Shown in pieces: positions 48,104-62,249 of a DNA stretch of 64,000 bases (its first letter is position 1; each line of letters begins with the position of its first letter). This DNA is from Echiichthys vipera (Eukaryota; Chordata; Actinopteri; Perciformes; Trachinidae): NCBI GenBank assembly GCA_963691815.1, contig OY829648.1, forward strand, positions 33,517,456-33,581,455, given 5' to 3'. A model generated the notes under the pieces. The model saw only the letters and a program-made list of their open reading frames with translations. It searched no databases and was not told the DNA's origin. The position numbers and the translations under genes are program-made.

Positions 48104-48443
48104 TTCTGAGGTGACAGCAGAAGCTTCTCAGAATAGAGTAAATACTGGAATTCAGAAATAAAATCTTAAATTCAAGTTTAAAGGAATGCTACTAAGCAAG
48201 ATTCTTTTGTCAGCGTGCTATGTTGAGCCTGAAGTCAGGACTTTAAATGATACAAAGGTGGGTCTCGCTATGTTTGTCAAATAGTGTTCTGTAGCTATTT
48301 GCCCATGATAGGTCTAAATTAAATAAAATCAGTGCTTACTGCTTTGGCCTTGGGAGGAAGCTGTGTAACCAAGTGTGGGCAGCAAATGAAAGAGAAGGTT
48401 TCCCAAAAAAGTTAGGGGTCACTGTATTTGACTGCATAGACAC

Positions 48444-48515
48444 AGGTCCCACTGAGACTTGAACTCAGATCACTGGAGTCAGAGTCCAGGGTGCTAGCCA
48501 TTACACCATGGAACC
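48444..48515 (-). tRNA. tRNA-Gln(CTG), class B (unit 50)
   Basis: Normal box B; 5' flank cccaagaagtggaatagc. Confidence 0.74.
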
Positions 48516-49424
48516 ACAAAGACATTTCATAAGTGTCCCCAAGAAGTGGAATAGCTAATCTATATTTATGGAGGTGGATGAAGATTCTGCTACATTGGAA
48601 ATACAGCAAGTGAAACTTACAGCTGCAGCTATCAAAGACACACTACAAAGGAAAATCCCTTCAAGGAAAGTTAAGTTGGGATAAATTACTAGGAAAAAGA
48701 ATGAGATACTTAATTGGATGCATGATGATGGCAATTTGGAGATGGTTACGACCACGTTGACAGTTGATGTTGATCACCTTTCTGGAGACTGGGATTACCA
48801 ACTAGTCGATTCTGCGGCAACAGATGTGATTCTTTTCATTGCAGAAGGTCCCTAATTTACAACTGGCTAGGATTTGCGGTCCGGCTTCAAGTCCCGGTCA
48901 GGGAATGCTCATGTTTGAGGAGGTGCTTGACCTTCAGTTAAAAAAGCACATTTTGGTACAGGCTATTAGTTGCTTGATTTGCATTCATGTCATTCTTTCC
49001 ATTGCTGCAGTTCCCTTATCTACCAGCGGTTATGATTTGGCGCTTTCACAGTCCTGGCCATCCTTCCGTTTCCCAGTCAGGGAGTTCTGAGGTGACAGCA
49101 GAAGCTTCTCAGAATAGAGTAAATACTGGAATTCAGAAATAAAATCTTAAATTCAAGTTTAAATGAATGCTACTAAGCAAGATTCTTTTGTCAGCGTGCT
49201 ATGTTGAGCCTGAAGTCAGGACTTTAAATGATACAAAGGTGGGTCTCACTATGTTTGTCAAATAGTGTTCTGTAGCTATTTGCCCATGATAGGTCTAAAT
49301 TAAATAAAATCAGTGCTTACTGCTTTGGCCTTGGGAGGAAGCTGTGTAACCAAGTGTGGGCAGCAAATGAAAGAGAAGGTTTCCCAAAAAAGTTAGGGGT
49401 CACTGTATTTGACTGCATAGACAC

Positions 49425-49496
49425 AGGTCCCACTGAGACTTGCACTCAGATCACTGGAGTCAGAGTCCAGGGTGCTAGCCATTACACCATGGAACC
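49425..49496 (-). tRNA. tRNA-Gln(CTG), class A (unit 51)
   Basis: Class A, T55G; copy of unit 49 at 1962 bp. Confidence 0.65.
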
Positions 49497-50405
49497 ACAA
49501 AGACATTTCATAAGTGTCCCCAACAAGTGGAATGGCTAATATATATTTATGGAGGTGGATGAAGATTCTGCTACATTGGAAATACAGCAAGTGAAACTTA
49601 CAGCTGCAGCTATCAAAGACACACTACAAAGGAAAATCCCTTCAAGGAAAGTTAAGTTGGGATAAATTACTAGGAAAAAGAATGAGATACTTAATTGGAT
49701 GCATGATGATGGCAATTTGGAGATGGTTACGACCACGTTGACAGTTGATGTTGATCACCTTTCTGGAGACTGGGATTACCAACTAGTCGATTCTGCGGCA
49801 ACAGATGTGATTCTTTTCATTGCAGAAGGTCCCTAATTTTCTACTGGCTAGGATTTGCGGTCCAGCTTCAAGTCCCGGTCAGGGAATGCTCATGTTTGAG
49901 GAGGTGCTTGACCTTCAGTTAAAAAAGCACATTTTGGTACAGGCTATTACTTGCTTGATTTGCATTCATGTCATTCTTCCCATTGCTGCAGTTCCCTTAT
50001 GGTCTAGTGGTTATGATTTGGCGCTTTCACAGTCCTGGCCATCCTTCCGTTTCCCAGTCAGGGAGTTCTGAGGTGACAGCAGAAGCTTCTCAGAATAGAG
50101 TAAATACTGGAATTCAGAAATAAAATCTTAAATTCAAGTTTAAAGGAATGCTACTAAGCAAGATTCTTTTGTCAGCGTGCTATGTTGAGCCTGAAGTCAG
50201 GACTTTAAATGATACAAAGGTGGGTCTCGCTATGTTTGTCAAATAGTGTTCTGTAGCTATTTGCCCATGATAGGTCTAAATTAAATAAAATCAGTGCTTA
50301 CTGCTTTGGCCTTGGGAGGAAGCTGTGTAACCAAGTGTGGGCAGCAAATGAAAGAGAAGGTTTCCCCAAAAAGTTAGGAGTCACTGTATTGGACTGCATA
50401 GACAC

Positions 50406-50477
50406 AGGTCCCACTGAGACTTGAACTCAGATCACTGGAGTCAGAGTCCAGGGTGCTAGCCATTACACCATGGAACC
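50406..50477 (-). tRNA. tRNA-Gln(CTG), class B (unit 52)
   Basis: Normal box B and stems; same 5' flank as unit 50. Confidence 0.74.
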
Positions 50478-51386
50478 ACAAAGACATTTCATAAGTGTCC
50501 CCAAGAAGTGGAATAGCTAATCTATATTTATGGAGGTGGATGAAGATTCTGCTACATTGGAAATACAGCAAGTGAAACTTACAGCTGCAGCTATCAAAGA
50601 CACACTACAAAGGAAAATCCCTTCAAGGAAAGTTAAGTTGGGATAAATTACTAGGAAAAAGAATGAGATACTTAATTGGATGCATGATGATGGCAATTTG
50701 GAGATGGTTACGACCACGTTGACAGTTGATGTTGATCACCTTTCTGGAGACTGGGATTACCAACTAGTCGATTCTGCGGCAACAGATGTGATTCTTTTCA
50801 TTGCAGAAGGTCCCTAATTTTCTACTGGCTAGGATTTGTCGTCCGGCTTCAAGTCCCGGTCAGGGAATGCTCATGTTTGAGGAGGTGCTTGACCTTCAGT
50901 TAAAAAAGCACATTTTGGTACAGGCTATTACTTGCTTGATTTGCATTCATGTCATTCTTCCCATTGCTGCAGTTCCCTTATGGTCTAGTGGTTAGGATTT
51001 GGCGCTTTCACAGTCCTGGCCATCCTTCCGTTTCCCAGTCAGGGAGTTCTGAGGTGACAGCAGAAGCTTCTCAGAATAGAGTAAATACTGGAATTCAGAA
51101 ATAAAATCTTAAATTCAAGTTTAAATGAATGCTACTAAGCAAGATTCTTTTGTCAGCGTGCTATGTTGAGCCTGAAGTCAGGACTTTAAATGATACAAAG
51201 GTGGGTCTCGCTATGTTTGTCAAATAGTGTTCTGTAGCTATTTGCCCATGATAGGTCTAAATTAAATAAAATCAGTGCTTACTGCTTTGGCCTTGGGAGG
51301 AAGCTGTGTAACCAAGTGTGGGCAGCAAATGAAAGAGAAGGTTTCCCCAAAAAGTTAGGAGTCACTGTATTGGACTGCATAGACAC

Positions 51387-51458
51387 AGGTCCCACTGAGA
51401 CTTGCACTCAGATCACTGGAGTCAGAGTCCAGGGTGCTAGCCATTACACCATGGGACC
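51387..51458 (-). tRNA. tRNA-Gln(CTG), class D (unit 53)
   Basis: Class D; flank variant tctagactt shared only with unit 56. Confidence 0.66.
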
Positions 51459-52367
51459 GAAAAAACCTATCTAGGGTGTCCCTATAACGTGGAAAGGCTA
51501 GTCTAGACTTACAGAGGTGGATGAAGATTCTGCTACATTGGAAATACAGCAAGTGAAACTTACAGCTGCAGCTATCAAAGACACACTACAAAGGAAAATC
51601 CCTTCAAGGAAAGTTAAGTTGGGATAAATTACTAGGAAAAAGAATGAGATACTTAATTGGATGCATGATGATGGCAATTTGGAGATGGTTACGACCACGT
51701 TGACAGTTGATGTTGATCACCTTTCTGGAGACTGGGATTACCAACTAGTCGATTCTGCGGCAACAGATGTGATTCTTTTCATTGCAGAAGGTCCCTAATT
51801 TACAACTGGCTAGGATTTGCGGTCCGGCTTCAAGTCCCGGTCAGGGAATGCTCATGTTTGAGGAGGTGCTTGACCTTCAGTTAAAAAAGCACATTTTGGT
51901 ACAGGCTATTAGTTGCTTGATTTGCATTCATGTCATTCTTTCCATTGCTGCAGTTCCCTTATCTACCAGCGGTTATGATTTGGCGCTTTCACAGTCCTGG
52001 CCATCCTTCCGTTTCCCAGTCAGGGAGTTCTGAGGTGACAGCAGAAGCTTCTCAGAATAGAGTAAATACTGGAATTCAGAAATAAAATCTTAAATTCAAG
52101 TTTAAATGAATGCTACTAAGCAAGATTCTTTTGTTAGCGTGGTATGTTTAGCCTGAAGTCAGGACTTTAAATGATACAAAGGTGGGTCTCGCTATGTTTG
52201 TCAAATAGTGTTCTGTAGCTATTTGCCCATGATAGCTCTAAATTAAATAAAATCAGTGCTTACTGCTTTGGCCTTGGGAGGAAGCTGTGTAACCAAGTGT
52301 GGGCAGCAAATGAAAGAGAAGGTTTCCCAAAAAAGTTAGGGGTCACTGTATATGACTGCATAGACAC

Positions 52368-52439
52368 AGGTCCCACTGAGACTTGCAATCAGATCACTGG
52401 AGTCAGAGTCCAGGGTGCTAGCCATTACACCATGGAACC
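52368..52439 (-). tRNA. tRNA-Gln(CTG), class A with G53T (unit 54)
   Basis: acttgcaatcag combines T55G with loss of the G53:C61 pair; box B is badly damaged. Same in unit 57. Confidence 0.55.
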
Positions 52440-53348
52440 ACAAAGACATTTCATAAGTGTCCCCAACAAGTGGAATGGCTAATATATATTTATGGAGGTG
52501 GATGAAGATTCTGCTACATTGGAAATACAGCAAGTGAAACTTACAGCTGCAGCTATCAAAGACACACTACAAAGGAAAATCCCTTCAAGGAAAGTTAAGT
52601 TGGGATAAATTACTAGGAAAAAGAATGAGATACTTAATTGGATGCATGATGATGGCAATTTGGAGATGGTTACGACCACGTTGACAGTTGATGTTGATCA
52701 CCTTTCTGGAGACTGGGATTACCAACTAGTCGATTCTGCGGCAACAGATGTGATTCTTTTCATTGCAGAAGGTCCCTAATTTTCTACTGGCTAGGATTTG
52801 CGGTCCGGCTTCAAGTCCCGGTCAGGGAATGCTCATGTTGGAGGAGGTGCTTGACCTTCAGTTAAAAAAGCACATTTTGGTACAGGCTATTACTTGCTTG
52901 ATTTGCATTCATGTCATTCTTCCCATTGCTGCAGTTCCCTTATGGTCTAGTGGTTAGGATTTGGCGCTTTCACAGTCCTGGCCATCCTTCCGTTTCCCAG
53001 TCAGGGAGTTCTGAGGTGACAGCAGAAGCTTCTCAGAATAGAGTAAATACTGGAATTCAGAAATAAAATCTTAAATTCAAGTTTAAATGAATGCTACTAA
53101 GCAAGATTCTTTTGTCAGCGTGCTATGTTGAGCCTGAAGTCAGGACTTTAAATGATACAAAGGTGGGTCTCGCTATGTTTGTCAAATAGTGTTCTGTAGC
53201 TATTTGCCCATGATAGCTCTAAATTAAATAAAATCAGTGCTTACTGCTTTGGCCTTGGGAGGAAGCTGTGTAACCAAGTGTGGGCAGCAAATGAAAGAGA
53301 AGGTTTCCCAAAAAAGTTAGGGGTCACTGTATTTGACTGCATAGACAC

Positions 53349-53420
53349 AGGTCACAATGAGACTTGCACTCAGATCACTGGAGTCAGAGTCCAGGGTGCT
53401 AGCCATTACACCATGGAACC
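53349..53420 (-). pseudogene. tRNA-Gln(CTG), class A, acceptor and T-stem broken (unit 55)
   Basis: ggtcacaatgag for ggtcccactgag removes one acceptor pair and one T-stem pair in addition to T55G. Confidence 0.65.
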
Positions 53421-54329
53421 ACAAAGACATTTCATAAGTGTCCCCAACAAGTGGAATGGCTAATATATATTTATGGAGGTGGATGAAGATTCTGCTACAT
53501 TGGAAATACAGCAAGTGAAACTTACAGCTGCAGCTATCAAAGACACACTACAAAGGAAAATCCCTTCAAGGAAAGTTAAGTTGGGATAAATTACTAGGAA
53601 AAAGAATGAGATACTTAATTGGATGCATGATGATGGCAATTTGGAGATGGTTACGACCACGTTGACAGTTGATGTTGATCACCTTTCTGGAGACTGGGAT
53701 TACCAACTAGTCGATTCTGCGGCAACAGATGTGATTCTTTTCATTGCAGAAGGTCCCTAATTTTCTACTGGCTAGGATTTGCGGTCCAGCTTCAAGTCCC
53801 GGTCAGGGAATGCTCATGTTTGAGGAGGTGCTTGACCTTCAGTTAAAAAAGCACATTTTGGTACAGGCTATTACTTGCTTGATTTGCATTCATGTCATTC
53901 TTCCCATTGCTGCAGTTCCCTTATGGTCTAGTGGTTAGGATTTGGCGCTTTCACAGTCCTGGCCATCCTTCCGTTTCCCAGTCAGGGAGTTCTGAGGTGA
54001 CAGCAGAAGCTTCTCAGAATAGAGTAAATACTGGAATTCAGAAATAAAATCTTAAATTCAAGTTTAAATGAATGCTACTAAGCAAGATTCTTTTGTTAGC
54101 GTGGTATGTTGAGCCTGAAGTCAGGACTTTAAATGATACAAAGGTGGGTCTCGCTATGTTTGTCAAATAGTGTTCTGTAGCTATTTGCCCATGATAGGTC
54201 TAAATTAAATAAAATCAGTGCTTACTGCTTTGGCCTTGGGAGGAAGCTGTGTAACCAAGTGTGGGCAGCAAATGAAAGAGAAGGTTTCCCAAAAAAGTTA
54301 GGGGTCACTGTATTTGACTGCATAGACAC

Positions 54330-54401
54330 AGGTCCCACTGAGACTTGCACTCAGATCACTGGAGTCAGAGTCCAGGGTGCTAGCCATTACACCATGGGAC
54401 C
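54330..54401 (-). tRNA. tRNA-Gln(CTG), class D (unit 56)
   Basis: Class D, copy of unit 53 at 2943 bp; trailer is the class A form (gtatttgac). Confidence 0.66.
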
Positions 54402-55310
54402 GAAAAAACCTATCTAGGGTGTCCCTATAACGTGGAAAGGCTAGTCTAGACTTACAGAGGTGGATGAAGATTCTGCTACATTGGAAATACAGCAAGTGAA
54501 ACTTACAGCTGCAGCTATCAAAGACACACTACAAAGGAAAATCCCTTCAAGGAAAGTTAAGTTGGGATAAATTACTAGGAAAAAGAATGAGATACTTAAT
54601 TGGATGCATGATGATGGCAATTTGGAGATGGTTACGACCACGTTGACAGTTGATGTTGATCACCTTTCTGGAGACTGGGATTACCAACTAGTCGATTCTG
54701 CGGCAACAGATGTGATTCTTTTCATTGCAGAAGGTCCCTAATTTACAACTGGCTAGGATTTGCGGTCCGGCTTCAAGTCCCGGTCAGGGAATGCTCATGT
54801 TTGAGGAGGTGCTTGACCTTCAGTTAAAAAAGCACATTTTGGTACAGGCTATTAGTTGCTTGATTTGCATTCATGTCATTCTTTCCATTGCTGCAGTTCC
54901 CTTATCTACCAGCGGTTATGATTTGGCGCTTTCACAGTCCTGGCCATCCTTCCGTTTCCCAGTCAGGGAGTTCTGAGGTGACAGCAGAAGCTTCTCAGAA
55001 TAGAGTAAATACTGGAATTCAGAAATAAAATCTTAAATTCAAGTTTAAATGAATGCTACTAAGCAAGATTCTTTTGTTAGCGTGGTATGTTTAGCCTGAA
55101 GTCAGGACTTTAAATGATACAAAGGTGGGTCTCGCTATGTTTGTCAAATAGTGTTCTGTAGCTATTTGCCCATGATAGGTCTAAATTAAATAAAATCAGT
55201 GCTTACTGCTTTGGCCTTGGGAGGAAGCTGTGTAACCAAGTGTGGGCAGCAAATGAAAGAGAAGGTTTCCCAAAAAAGTTAGGGGTCACTGTATATGACT
55301 GCATAGACAC

Positions 55311-55382
55311 AGGTCCCACTGAGACTTGCAATCAGATCACTGGAGTCAGAGTCCAGGGTGCTAGCCATTACACCATGGAACC
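55311..55382 (-). tRNA. tRNA-Gln(CTG), class A with G53T (unit 57)
   Basis: Copy of unit 54 at 2943 bp. Confidence 0.55.
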
Positions 55383-56291
55383 ACAAAGACATTTCATAAG
55401 TGTCCCCAACAAGTGGAATGGCTAATATATATTTATGGAGGTGGATGAAGATTCTGCTACATTGGAAATACAGCAAGTGAAACTTACAGCTGCAGCTATC
55501 AAAGACACACTACAAAGGAAAATCCCTTCAAGGAAAGTTAAGTTGGGATAAATTACTAGGAAAAAGAATGAGATACTTAATTGGATGCATGATGATGGCA
55601 ATTTGGAGATGGTTACGACCACGTTGACAGTTGATGTTGATCACCTTTCTGGAGACTGGGATTACCAACTAGTCGATTCTGCGGCAACAGATGTGATTCT
55701 TTTCATTGCAGAAGGTCCCTAATTTTCTACTGGCTAGGATTTGCGGTCCGGCTTCAAGTCCCGGTCAGGGAATGCTCATGTTGGAGGAGGTGCTTGACCT
55801 TCAGTTAAAAAAGCACATTTTGGTACAGGCTATTACTTGCTTGATTTGCATTCATGTCATTCTTCCCATTGCTGCAGTTCCCTTATGGTCTAGTGGTTAG
55901 GATTTGGCGCTTTCACAGTCCTGGCCATCCTTCCGTTTCCCAGTCAGGGAGTTCTGAGGTGACAGCAGAAGCTTCTCAGAATAGAGTAAATACTGGAATT
56001 CAGAAATAAAATCTTAAATTCAAGTTTAAATGAATGCTACTAAGCAAGATTCTTTTGTCAGCGTGCTATGTTGAGCCTGAAGTCAGGACTTTAAATGATA
56101 CAAAGGTGGGTCTCGCTATGTTTGTCAAATAGTGTTCTGTAGCTATTTGCCCATGATAGCTCTAAATTAAATAAAATCAGTGCTTACTGCTTTGGCCTTG
56201 GGAGGAAGCTGTGTAACCAAGTGTGGGCAGCAAATGAAAGAGAAGGTTTCCCAAAAAAGTTAGGGGTCACTGTATTTGACTGCATAGACAC

Positions 56292-56363
56292 AGGTCACAA
56301 TGAGACTTGCACTCAGATCACTGGAGTCAGAGTCCAGGGTGCTAGCCATTACACCATGGAACC
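56292..56363 (-). pseudogene. tRNA-Gln(CTG), class A, acceptor and T-stem broken (unit 58)
   Basis: Copy of unit 55 at 2943 bp. Confidence 0.65.
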
Positions 56364-57272
56364 ACAAAGACATTTCATAAGTGTCCCCAACAAGTGGAAT
56401 GGCTAATATATATTTATGGAGGTGGATGAAGATTCTGCTACATTGGAAATACAGCAAGTGAAACTTACAGCTGCAGCTATCAAAGACACACTACAAAGGA
56501 AAATCCCTTCAAGGAAAGTTAAGTTGGGATAAATTACTAGGAAAAAGAATGAGATACTTAATTGGATGCATGATGATGGCAATTTGGAGATGGTTACGAC
56601 CACGTTGACAGTTGATGTTGATCACCTTTCTGGAGACTGGGATTACCAACTAGTCGATTCTGCGGCAACAGATGTGATTCTTTTCATTGCAGAAGGTCCC
56701 TAATTTTCTACTGGCTAGGATTTGCGGTCCAGCTTCAAGTCCCGGTCAGGGAATGCTCATGTTTGAGGAGGTGCTTGACCTTCAGTTAAAAAAGCACATT
56801 TTGGTACAGGCTATTACTTGCTTGATTTGCATTCATGTCATTCTTCCCATTGCTGCAGTTCCCTTATGGTCTAGTGGTTAGGATTTGGCGCTTTCACAGT
56901 CCTGGCCATCCTTCCGTTTCCCAGTCAGGGAGTTCTGAGGTGACAGCAGAAGCTTCTCAGAATAGAGTAAATACTGGAATTCAGAAATAAAATCTTAAAT
57001 TCAAGTTTAAATGAATGCTACTAAGCAAGATTCTTTTGTTAGCGTGGTATGTTGAGCCTGAAGTCAGGACTTTAAATGATACAAAGGTGGGTCTCGCTAT
57101 GTTTGTCAAATAGTGTTCCGTAGCTATTTGCCCATGATAGGTCTAAATTAAATAAAATCAGTGCTTACTGCTTTGGCCTTGGGAGGAAGCTGTGTAACCA
57201 AGTGTGGGCAGCAAATGAAAGAGAAGGTTTCCCAAAAAAGTTAGGGGTCACTGTATTTGACTGCATAGACAC

Positions 57273-57344
57273 AGGTCCCACTGAGACTTGCACTCAGATC
57301 ACTGGAGTCAGAGTCCAGGGTGCTAGCCATTACACCATGGAACC
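57273..57344 (-). tRNA. tRNA-Gln(CTG), class A (unit 59)
   Basis: Class A, T55G; spacer has tgttccgtagc, shared with unit 62. Confidence 0.65.
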
Positions 57345-58253
57345 ACAAAGACATTTCATAAGTGTCCCCAACAAGTGGAATGGCTAATATATATTTATGG
57401 AGGTGGATGAAGATTCTGCTACATTGGAAATACAGCAAGTGAAACTTACAGCTGCAGCTATCAAAGACACACTACAAAGGAAAATCCCTTCAAGGAAAGT
57501 TAAGTTGGGATAAATTACTAGGAAAAAGAATGAGATACTTAATTGGATGCATGATGATGGCAATTTGGAGATGGTTACGACCACGTTGACAGTTGATGTT
57601 GATCACCTTTCTGGAGACTGGGATTACCAACTAGTCGATTCTGCGGCAACAGATGTGATTCTTTTCATTGCAGAAGGTCCCTAATTTTCTACTGGCTAGG
57701 ATTTGCGGTCCGGCTTCAAGTCCCGGTCAGGGAATGCTCATGTTTGAGGAGGTGCTTGACCTTCAGTTAAAAAAGCACATTTTGGTACAGGCTATTAGTT
57801 GCTTGATTTGCATTCATGTCATTCTTTCCATTGCTGCAGTTCCCTTATCTACCAGCGGTTATGATTTGGCGCTTTCACAGTCCTGGCCATCCTTCCGTTT
57901 CCCAGTCAGGGAGTTCTGAGGTGACAGCAGAAGCTTCTCAGAATAGAGTAAATACTGGAATTCAGAAATAAAATCTTAAATTCAAGTTTAAATGAATGCT
58001 ACTAAGCAAGATTCTTTTGTCAGCGTGCTATGTTGAGCCTGAAGTCAGGACTTTAAATGATACAAAGGTGGGTCTCGCTATGTTTGTCAAATAGTGTTCT
58101 GTAGCTATTTGCCCATGATAGGTCTAAATTAAATAAAATCAGTGCTTACTGCTTTGGCCTTGGGAGGAAGCTGTGTAACCAAGTGTGGGCAGCAAATGAA
58201 AGAGAAGGTTTCCCAAAAAAGTTAGGAGTCACTGTATTGGACTGCATAGACAC

Positions 58254-58325
58254 AGGTCCCACTGAGACTTGAACTCAAATCACTGGAGTCAGAGTCCAGG
58301 GTGCTAGCCATTACACCATGGAACC
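58254..58325 (-). tRNA. tRNA-Gln(CTG), class B, T-stem wobble (unit 60)
   Basis: ctcaaatc for ctcagatc turns the outer T-stem C-G pair into T-G; box B normal. Confidence 0.7.
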
Positions 58326-59234
58326 ACAAAGACATTTCATAAGTGTCCCCAACAAGTGGAATGGCTAATATATATTTATGGAGGTGGATGAAGATTCTGC
58401 TACATTGGAAATACCGCAAGTGAAACTTACAGCTGCAGCTATCAAAGACACACTACAAAGGAAAATCCCTTCAAGGAAAGTTAAGTTGGGATAAATTACT
58501 AGGAAAAAGAATGAGATACTTAATTGGATGCATGATGATGGCAATTTGGAGATGGTTACGACCACGTTGACAGTTGATGTTGATCACCTTTCTGGAGACT
58601 GGGATTACCAACTAGTCGATTCCGCGGCAACAGATGTGATTCTTTTCATTGCAGAAGGTCCCTAATTTTCTACTGGCTAGGATTTGCGGTCCGGCTTCAA
58701 GTCCCATTCAGGGAATGCTAATGTTTGAGGAGGTGCTTGACCTTCAATTAAAAAAGCACATTTTGGTACAGGCTATTACTTGCTTGATTTGCATTCATGT
58801 CATTCTTCCCGTTGCTGCAGTTCCCTTATGGTCTAGTGGTTAGGATTTGGCGCTTTCACCGTCCTGGCCATCCTTCCGTTTCCCAGTCAGGGAGTTCTGA
58901 GGTGACAGCAGAAGCTTCTCAGAATAGAGTAAATACTGGAATTCAGAAATAAAATCTTAAATTCAAGTTTAAATGAATGCTACTAAGCAAGATTCTTTTG
59001 TTAGCGTGGTATGTTGAGCCTGAAGTCAGGACTTTAAATGATACAAAGGTGGGTCTCGCTATGTTTGTCAAATAGTGTTCTGTAGCTATTTGCCCATGAT
59101 AGGTCTAAATTAAATAAAATCAGTGCTTACTGCTTTGGCCTTGGGAGGAAGCTGTGTAACCAAGTGTGGGCAGCAAATGAAAGAGAAGGTTTCCCAAAAA
59201 AGTTAGGGGTCACTGTATTTGACTGCATAGACAC

Positions 59235-59306
59235 AGGTCCCACTGAGACTTGCACTCAGATCACTGGAGTCAGAGTCCAGGGTGCTAGCCATTACACCAT
59301 GGAACC
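59235..59306 (-). tRNA. tRNA-Gln(CTG), class A (unit 61)
   Basis: Class A, T55G; next core has gctgcaattatc, shared with unit 64. Confidence 0.65.
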
Positions 59307-60215
59307 ACAAAGACATTTCATAAGTGTCCCCAACAAGTGGAATGGCTAATCTATATTTATGGAGGTGGATGAAGATTCTGCTACATTGGAAATACAGCAA
59401 GTGAAACTTACAGCTGCAATTATCAAAGACACACTACAAAGGAAAATCCCTTCAAGGAAAGTTAAGTTGGGATAAATTACTAGGAAAAAGAATGAGATAC
59501 TTAATTGGATGCATGATGATGGCAATTTGGAGATGGTTACGACCACGTTGACAGTTGATGTTGATCACCTTTCTGGAGACTGGGATTACCAACTAGTCGA
59601 TTCTGCGGCAACAGATGTGATTCTTTTCATTGCAGAAGGTCCCTAATTTTCTACTGGCTAGGATTTGCGGTCCGGCTTCAAGTCCCGGTCAGGGAATGCT
59701 CATGTTTGAGGAGGTGCTTGACCTTCAGTTAAAAAAGCACATTTTGGTACAGGCTATTAGTTGCTTGATTTGCATTCATGTCATTCTTTCCATTGCTGCA
59801 GTTCCCTTATCTACCAGCGGTTATGATTTGGCGCTTTCACAGTCCTGGCCATCCTTCCGTTTCCCAGTCAGGGAGTTCTGAGGTGACAGCAGAAGCTTCT
59901 CAGAATAGAGTAAATACTGGAATTCAGAAATAAAATCTTAAATTCAAGTTTAAATGAATGCTACTAAGCAAGATTCTTTTGTCAGCGTGCTATGTTGAGC
60001 CTGAAGTCAGGACTTTAAATGATACAAAGGTGGGTCTCGCTATGTTTGTCAAATAGTGTTCCGTAGCTATTTGCCCATGATAGGTCTAAATTAAATAAAA
60101 TCAGTGCTTACTGCTTTGGCCTTGGGAGGAAGCTGTGTAACCAAGTGTGGGCAGCAAATGAAAGAGAAGGTTTCCCAAAAAAGTTAGGGGTCACTGTATT
60201 TGACTGCATAGACAC

Positions 60216-60287
60216 AGGTCCCACTGAGACTTGCACTCAGATCACTGGAGTCAGAGTCCAGGGTGCTAGCCATTACACCATGGAACC
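60216..60287 (-). tRNA. tRNA-Gln(CTG), class A (unit 62)
   Basis: Class A, T55G. Confidence 0.65.
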
Positions 60288-61196
60288 ACAAAGACATTTC
60301 ATAAGTGTCCCCAACAAGTGGAATGGCTAATATATATTTATGGAGGTGGATGAAGATTCTGCTACATTGGAAATACAGCAAGTGAAACTTACAGCTGCAG
60401 CTATCAAAGACACACTACAAAGGAAAATCCCTTCAAGGAAAGTTAAGTTGGGATAAATTACTAGGAAAAAGAATGAGATACTTAATTGGATGCATGATGA
60501 TGGCAATTTGGAGATGGTTACGACCACGTTGACAGTTGATGTTGATCACCTTTCTGGAGACTGGGATTACCAACTAGTCGATTCTGCGGCAACAGATGTG
60601 ATTCTTTTCATTGCAGAAGGTCCCTAATTTTCTACTGGCTAGGATTTGCGGTCCAGCTTCAAGTCCCGGTCAGGGAATGCTCATGTTTGAGGAGGTGCTT
60701 GACCTTCAGTTAAAAAAGCACATTTTGGTACAGGCTATTACTTGCTTGATTTGCATTCATGTCATTCTTCCCATTGCTGCAGTTCCCTTATGGTCTAGTG
60801 GTTATGATTTGGCGCTTTCACAGTCCTGGCCATCCTTCCGTTTCCCAGTCAGGGAGTTCTGAGGTGACAGCAGAAGCTTCTCAGAATAGAGTAAATACTG
60901 GAATTCAGAAATAAAATCTTAAATTCAAGTTTAAATGAATGCTACTAAGCAAGATTCTTTTGTCAGCGTGCTATGTTGAGCCTGAAGTCAGGACTTTAAA
61001 TGATACAAAGGTGGGTCTCGCTATGTTTGTCAAATAGTGTTCTGTAGCTATTTGCCCATGATAGGTCTAAATTAAATAAAATCAGTGCTTACTGCTTTGG
61101 CCTTGGGAGGAAGCTGTGTAACCAAGTGTGGGCAGCAAATGAAAGAGAAGGTTTCCCAAAAAAGTTAGGAGTCACTGTATTGGACTGCATAGACAC

Positions 61197-61268
61197 AGGT
61201 CCCACTGAGACTTGAACTCAGATCACTGGAGTCAGAGTCCAGGGTGCTAGCCATTACACCATGGAACC
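61197..61268 (-). tRNA. tRNA-Gln(CTG), class B (unit 63)
   Basis: Normal box B and stems; copy of unit 60 without its T-stem wobble. Confidence 0.74.
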
Positions 61269-62177
61269 ACAAATACATTTCATAAGTGTCCCCAACAAGT
61301 GGAATGGCTAATATATATTTATGGAGGTGGATGAAGATTCTGCTACATTGGAAATACCGCAAGTGAAACTTACAGCTGCAGCTATCAAAGACACACTACA
61401 AAGGAAAATCCCTTCAAGGAAAGTTAAGTTGGGATAAATTACTAGGAAAAAGAATGAGATACTTAATTGGATGCATGATGATGGCAATTTGGAGATGGTT
61501 ACGACCACGTTGACAGTTGATGTTGATCACCTTTCTGGAGACTGGGATTACCAACTAGTCGATTCCGCGGCAACAGATGTGATTCTTTTCATTGCAGAAG
61601 GTCCCTAATTTTCTACTGGCTAGGATTTGCGGTCCGGCTTCAAGTCCCATTCAGGGAATGCTCATGTTTGAGGAGGTGCTTGACCTTCAGTTAAAAAAGC
61701 ACATTTTGGTACAGGCTATTACTTGCTTGATTTGCATTCATGTCATTCTTCCCATTGCTGCAGTTCCCTTATGGTCTAGTGGTTAGGATTTGGCGCTTTC
61801 ACAGTCCTGGCCATCCTTCCGTTTCCCAGTCAGGGAGTTCTGAGGTGACAGCAGAAGCTTCTCAGAATAGAGTAAATACTGGAATTCAGAAATAAAATCT
61901 TAAATTCAAGTTTAAATGAATGCTACTAAGCAAGATTCTTTTGTTAGCGTGGTATGTTGAGCCTGAAGTCAGGACTTTAAATGATACAAAGGTGGGTCTC
62001 GCTATGTTTGTCAAATAGTGTTCTGTAGCTATTTGCCCATGATAGGTCTAAATTAAATAAAATCAGTGCTTACTGCTTTGGCCTTGGGAGGAAGCTGTGT
62101 AACCAAGTGTGGGCAGCAAATGAAAGAGAAGGTTTCCCAAAAAAGTTAGGGGTCACTGTATTTGACTGCATAGACAC

Positions 62178-62249
62178 AGGTCCCACTGAGACTTGCACTC
62201 AGATCACTGGAGTCAGAGTCCAGGGTGCTAGCCATTACACCATGGAACC
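62178..62249 (-). tRNA. tRNA-Gln(CTG), class A (unit 64)
   Basis: Class A, T55G; copy of unit 61. Confidence 0.65.

Larger units (their letters stand above)
46880..50760. repeat. Dimeric higher-order repeat, 1962 bp, about 2 copies
   Basis: ggtctcactatg near 47281 and 49243, and tttaaaggaatg near 48180 and 50142, both recur at 1962 bp, together with the class A/B Gln alternation. Confidence 0.8.
51355..57240. repeat. Trimeric higher-order repeat, 2943 bp, 2 copies
   Basis: Units 53-55 and 56-58 share the tctagactt flank, acttgcaatcag, ggtcacaatgag and the E3-linker change atgttggagg in the same order at 2943 bp. Spacer letters differ in places (gatagctc/gataggtc). Confidence 0.85.
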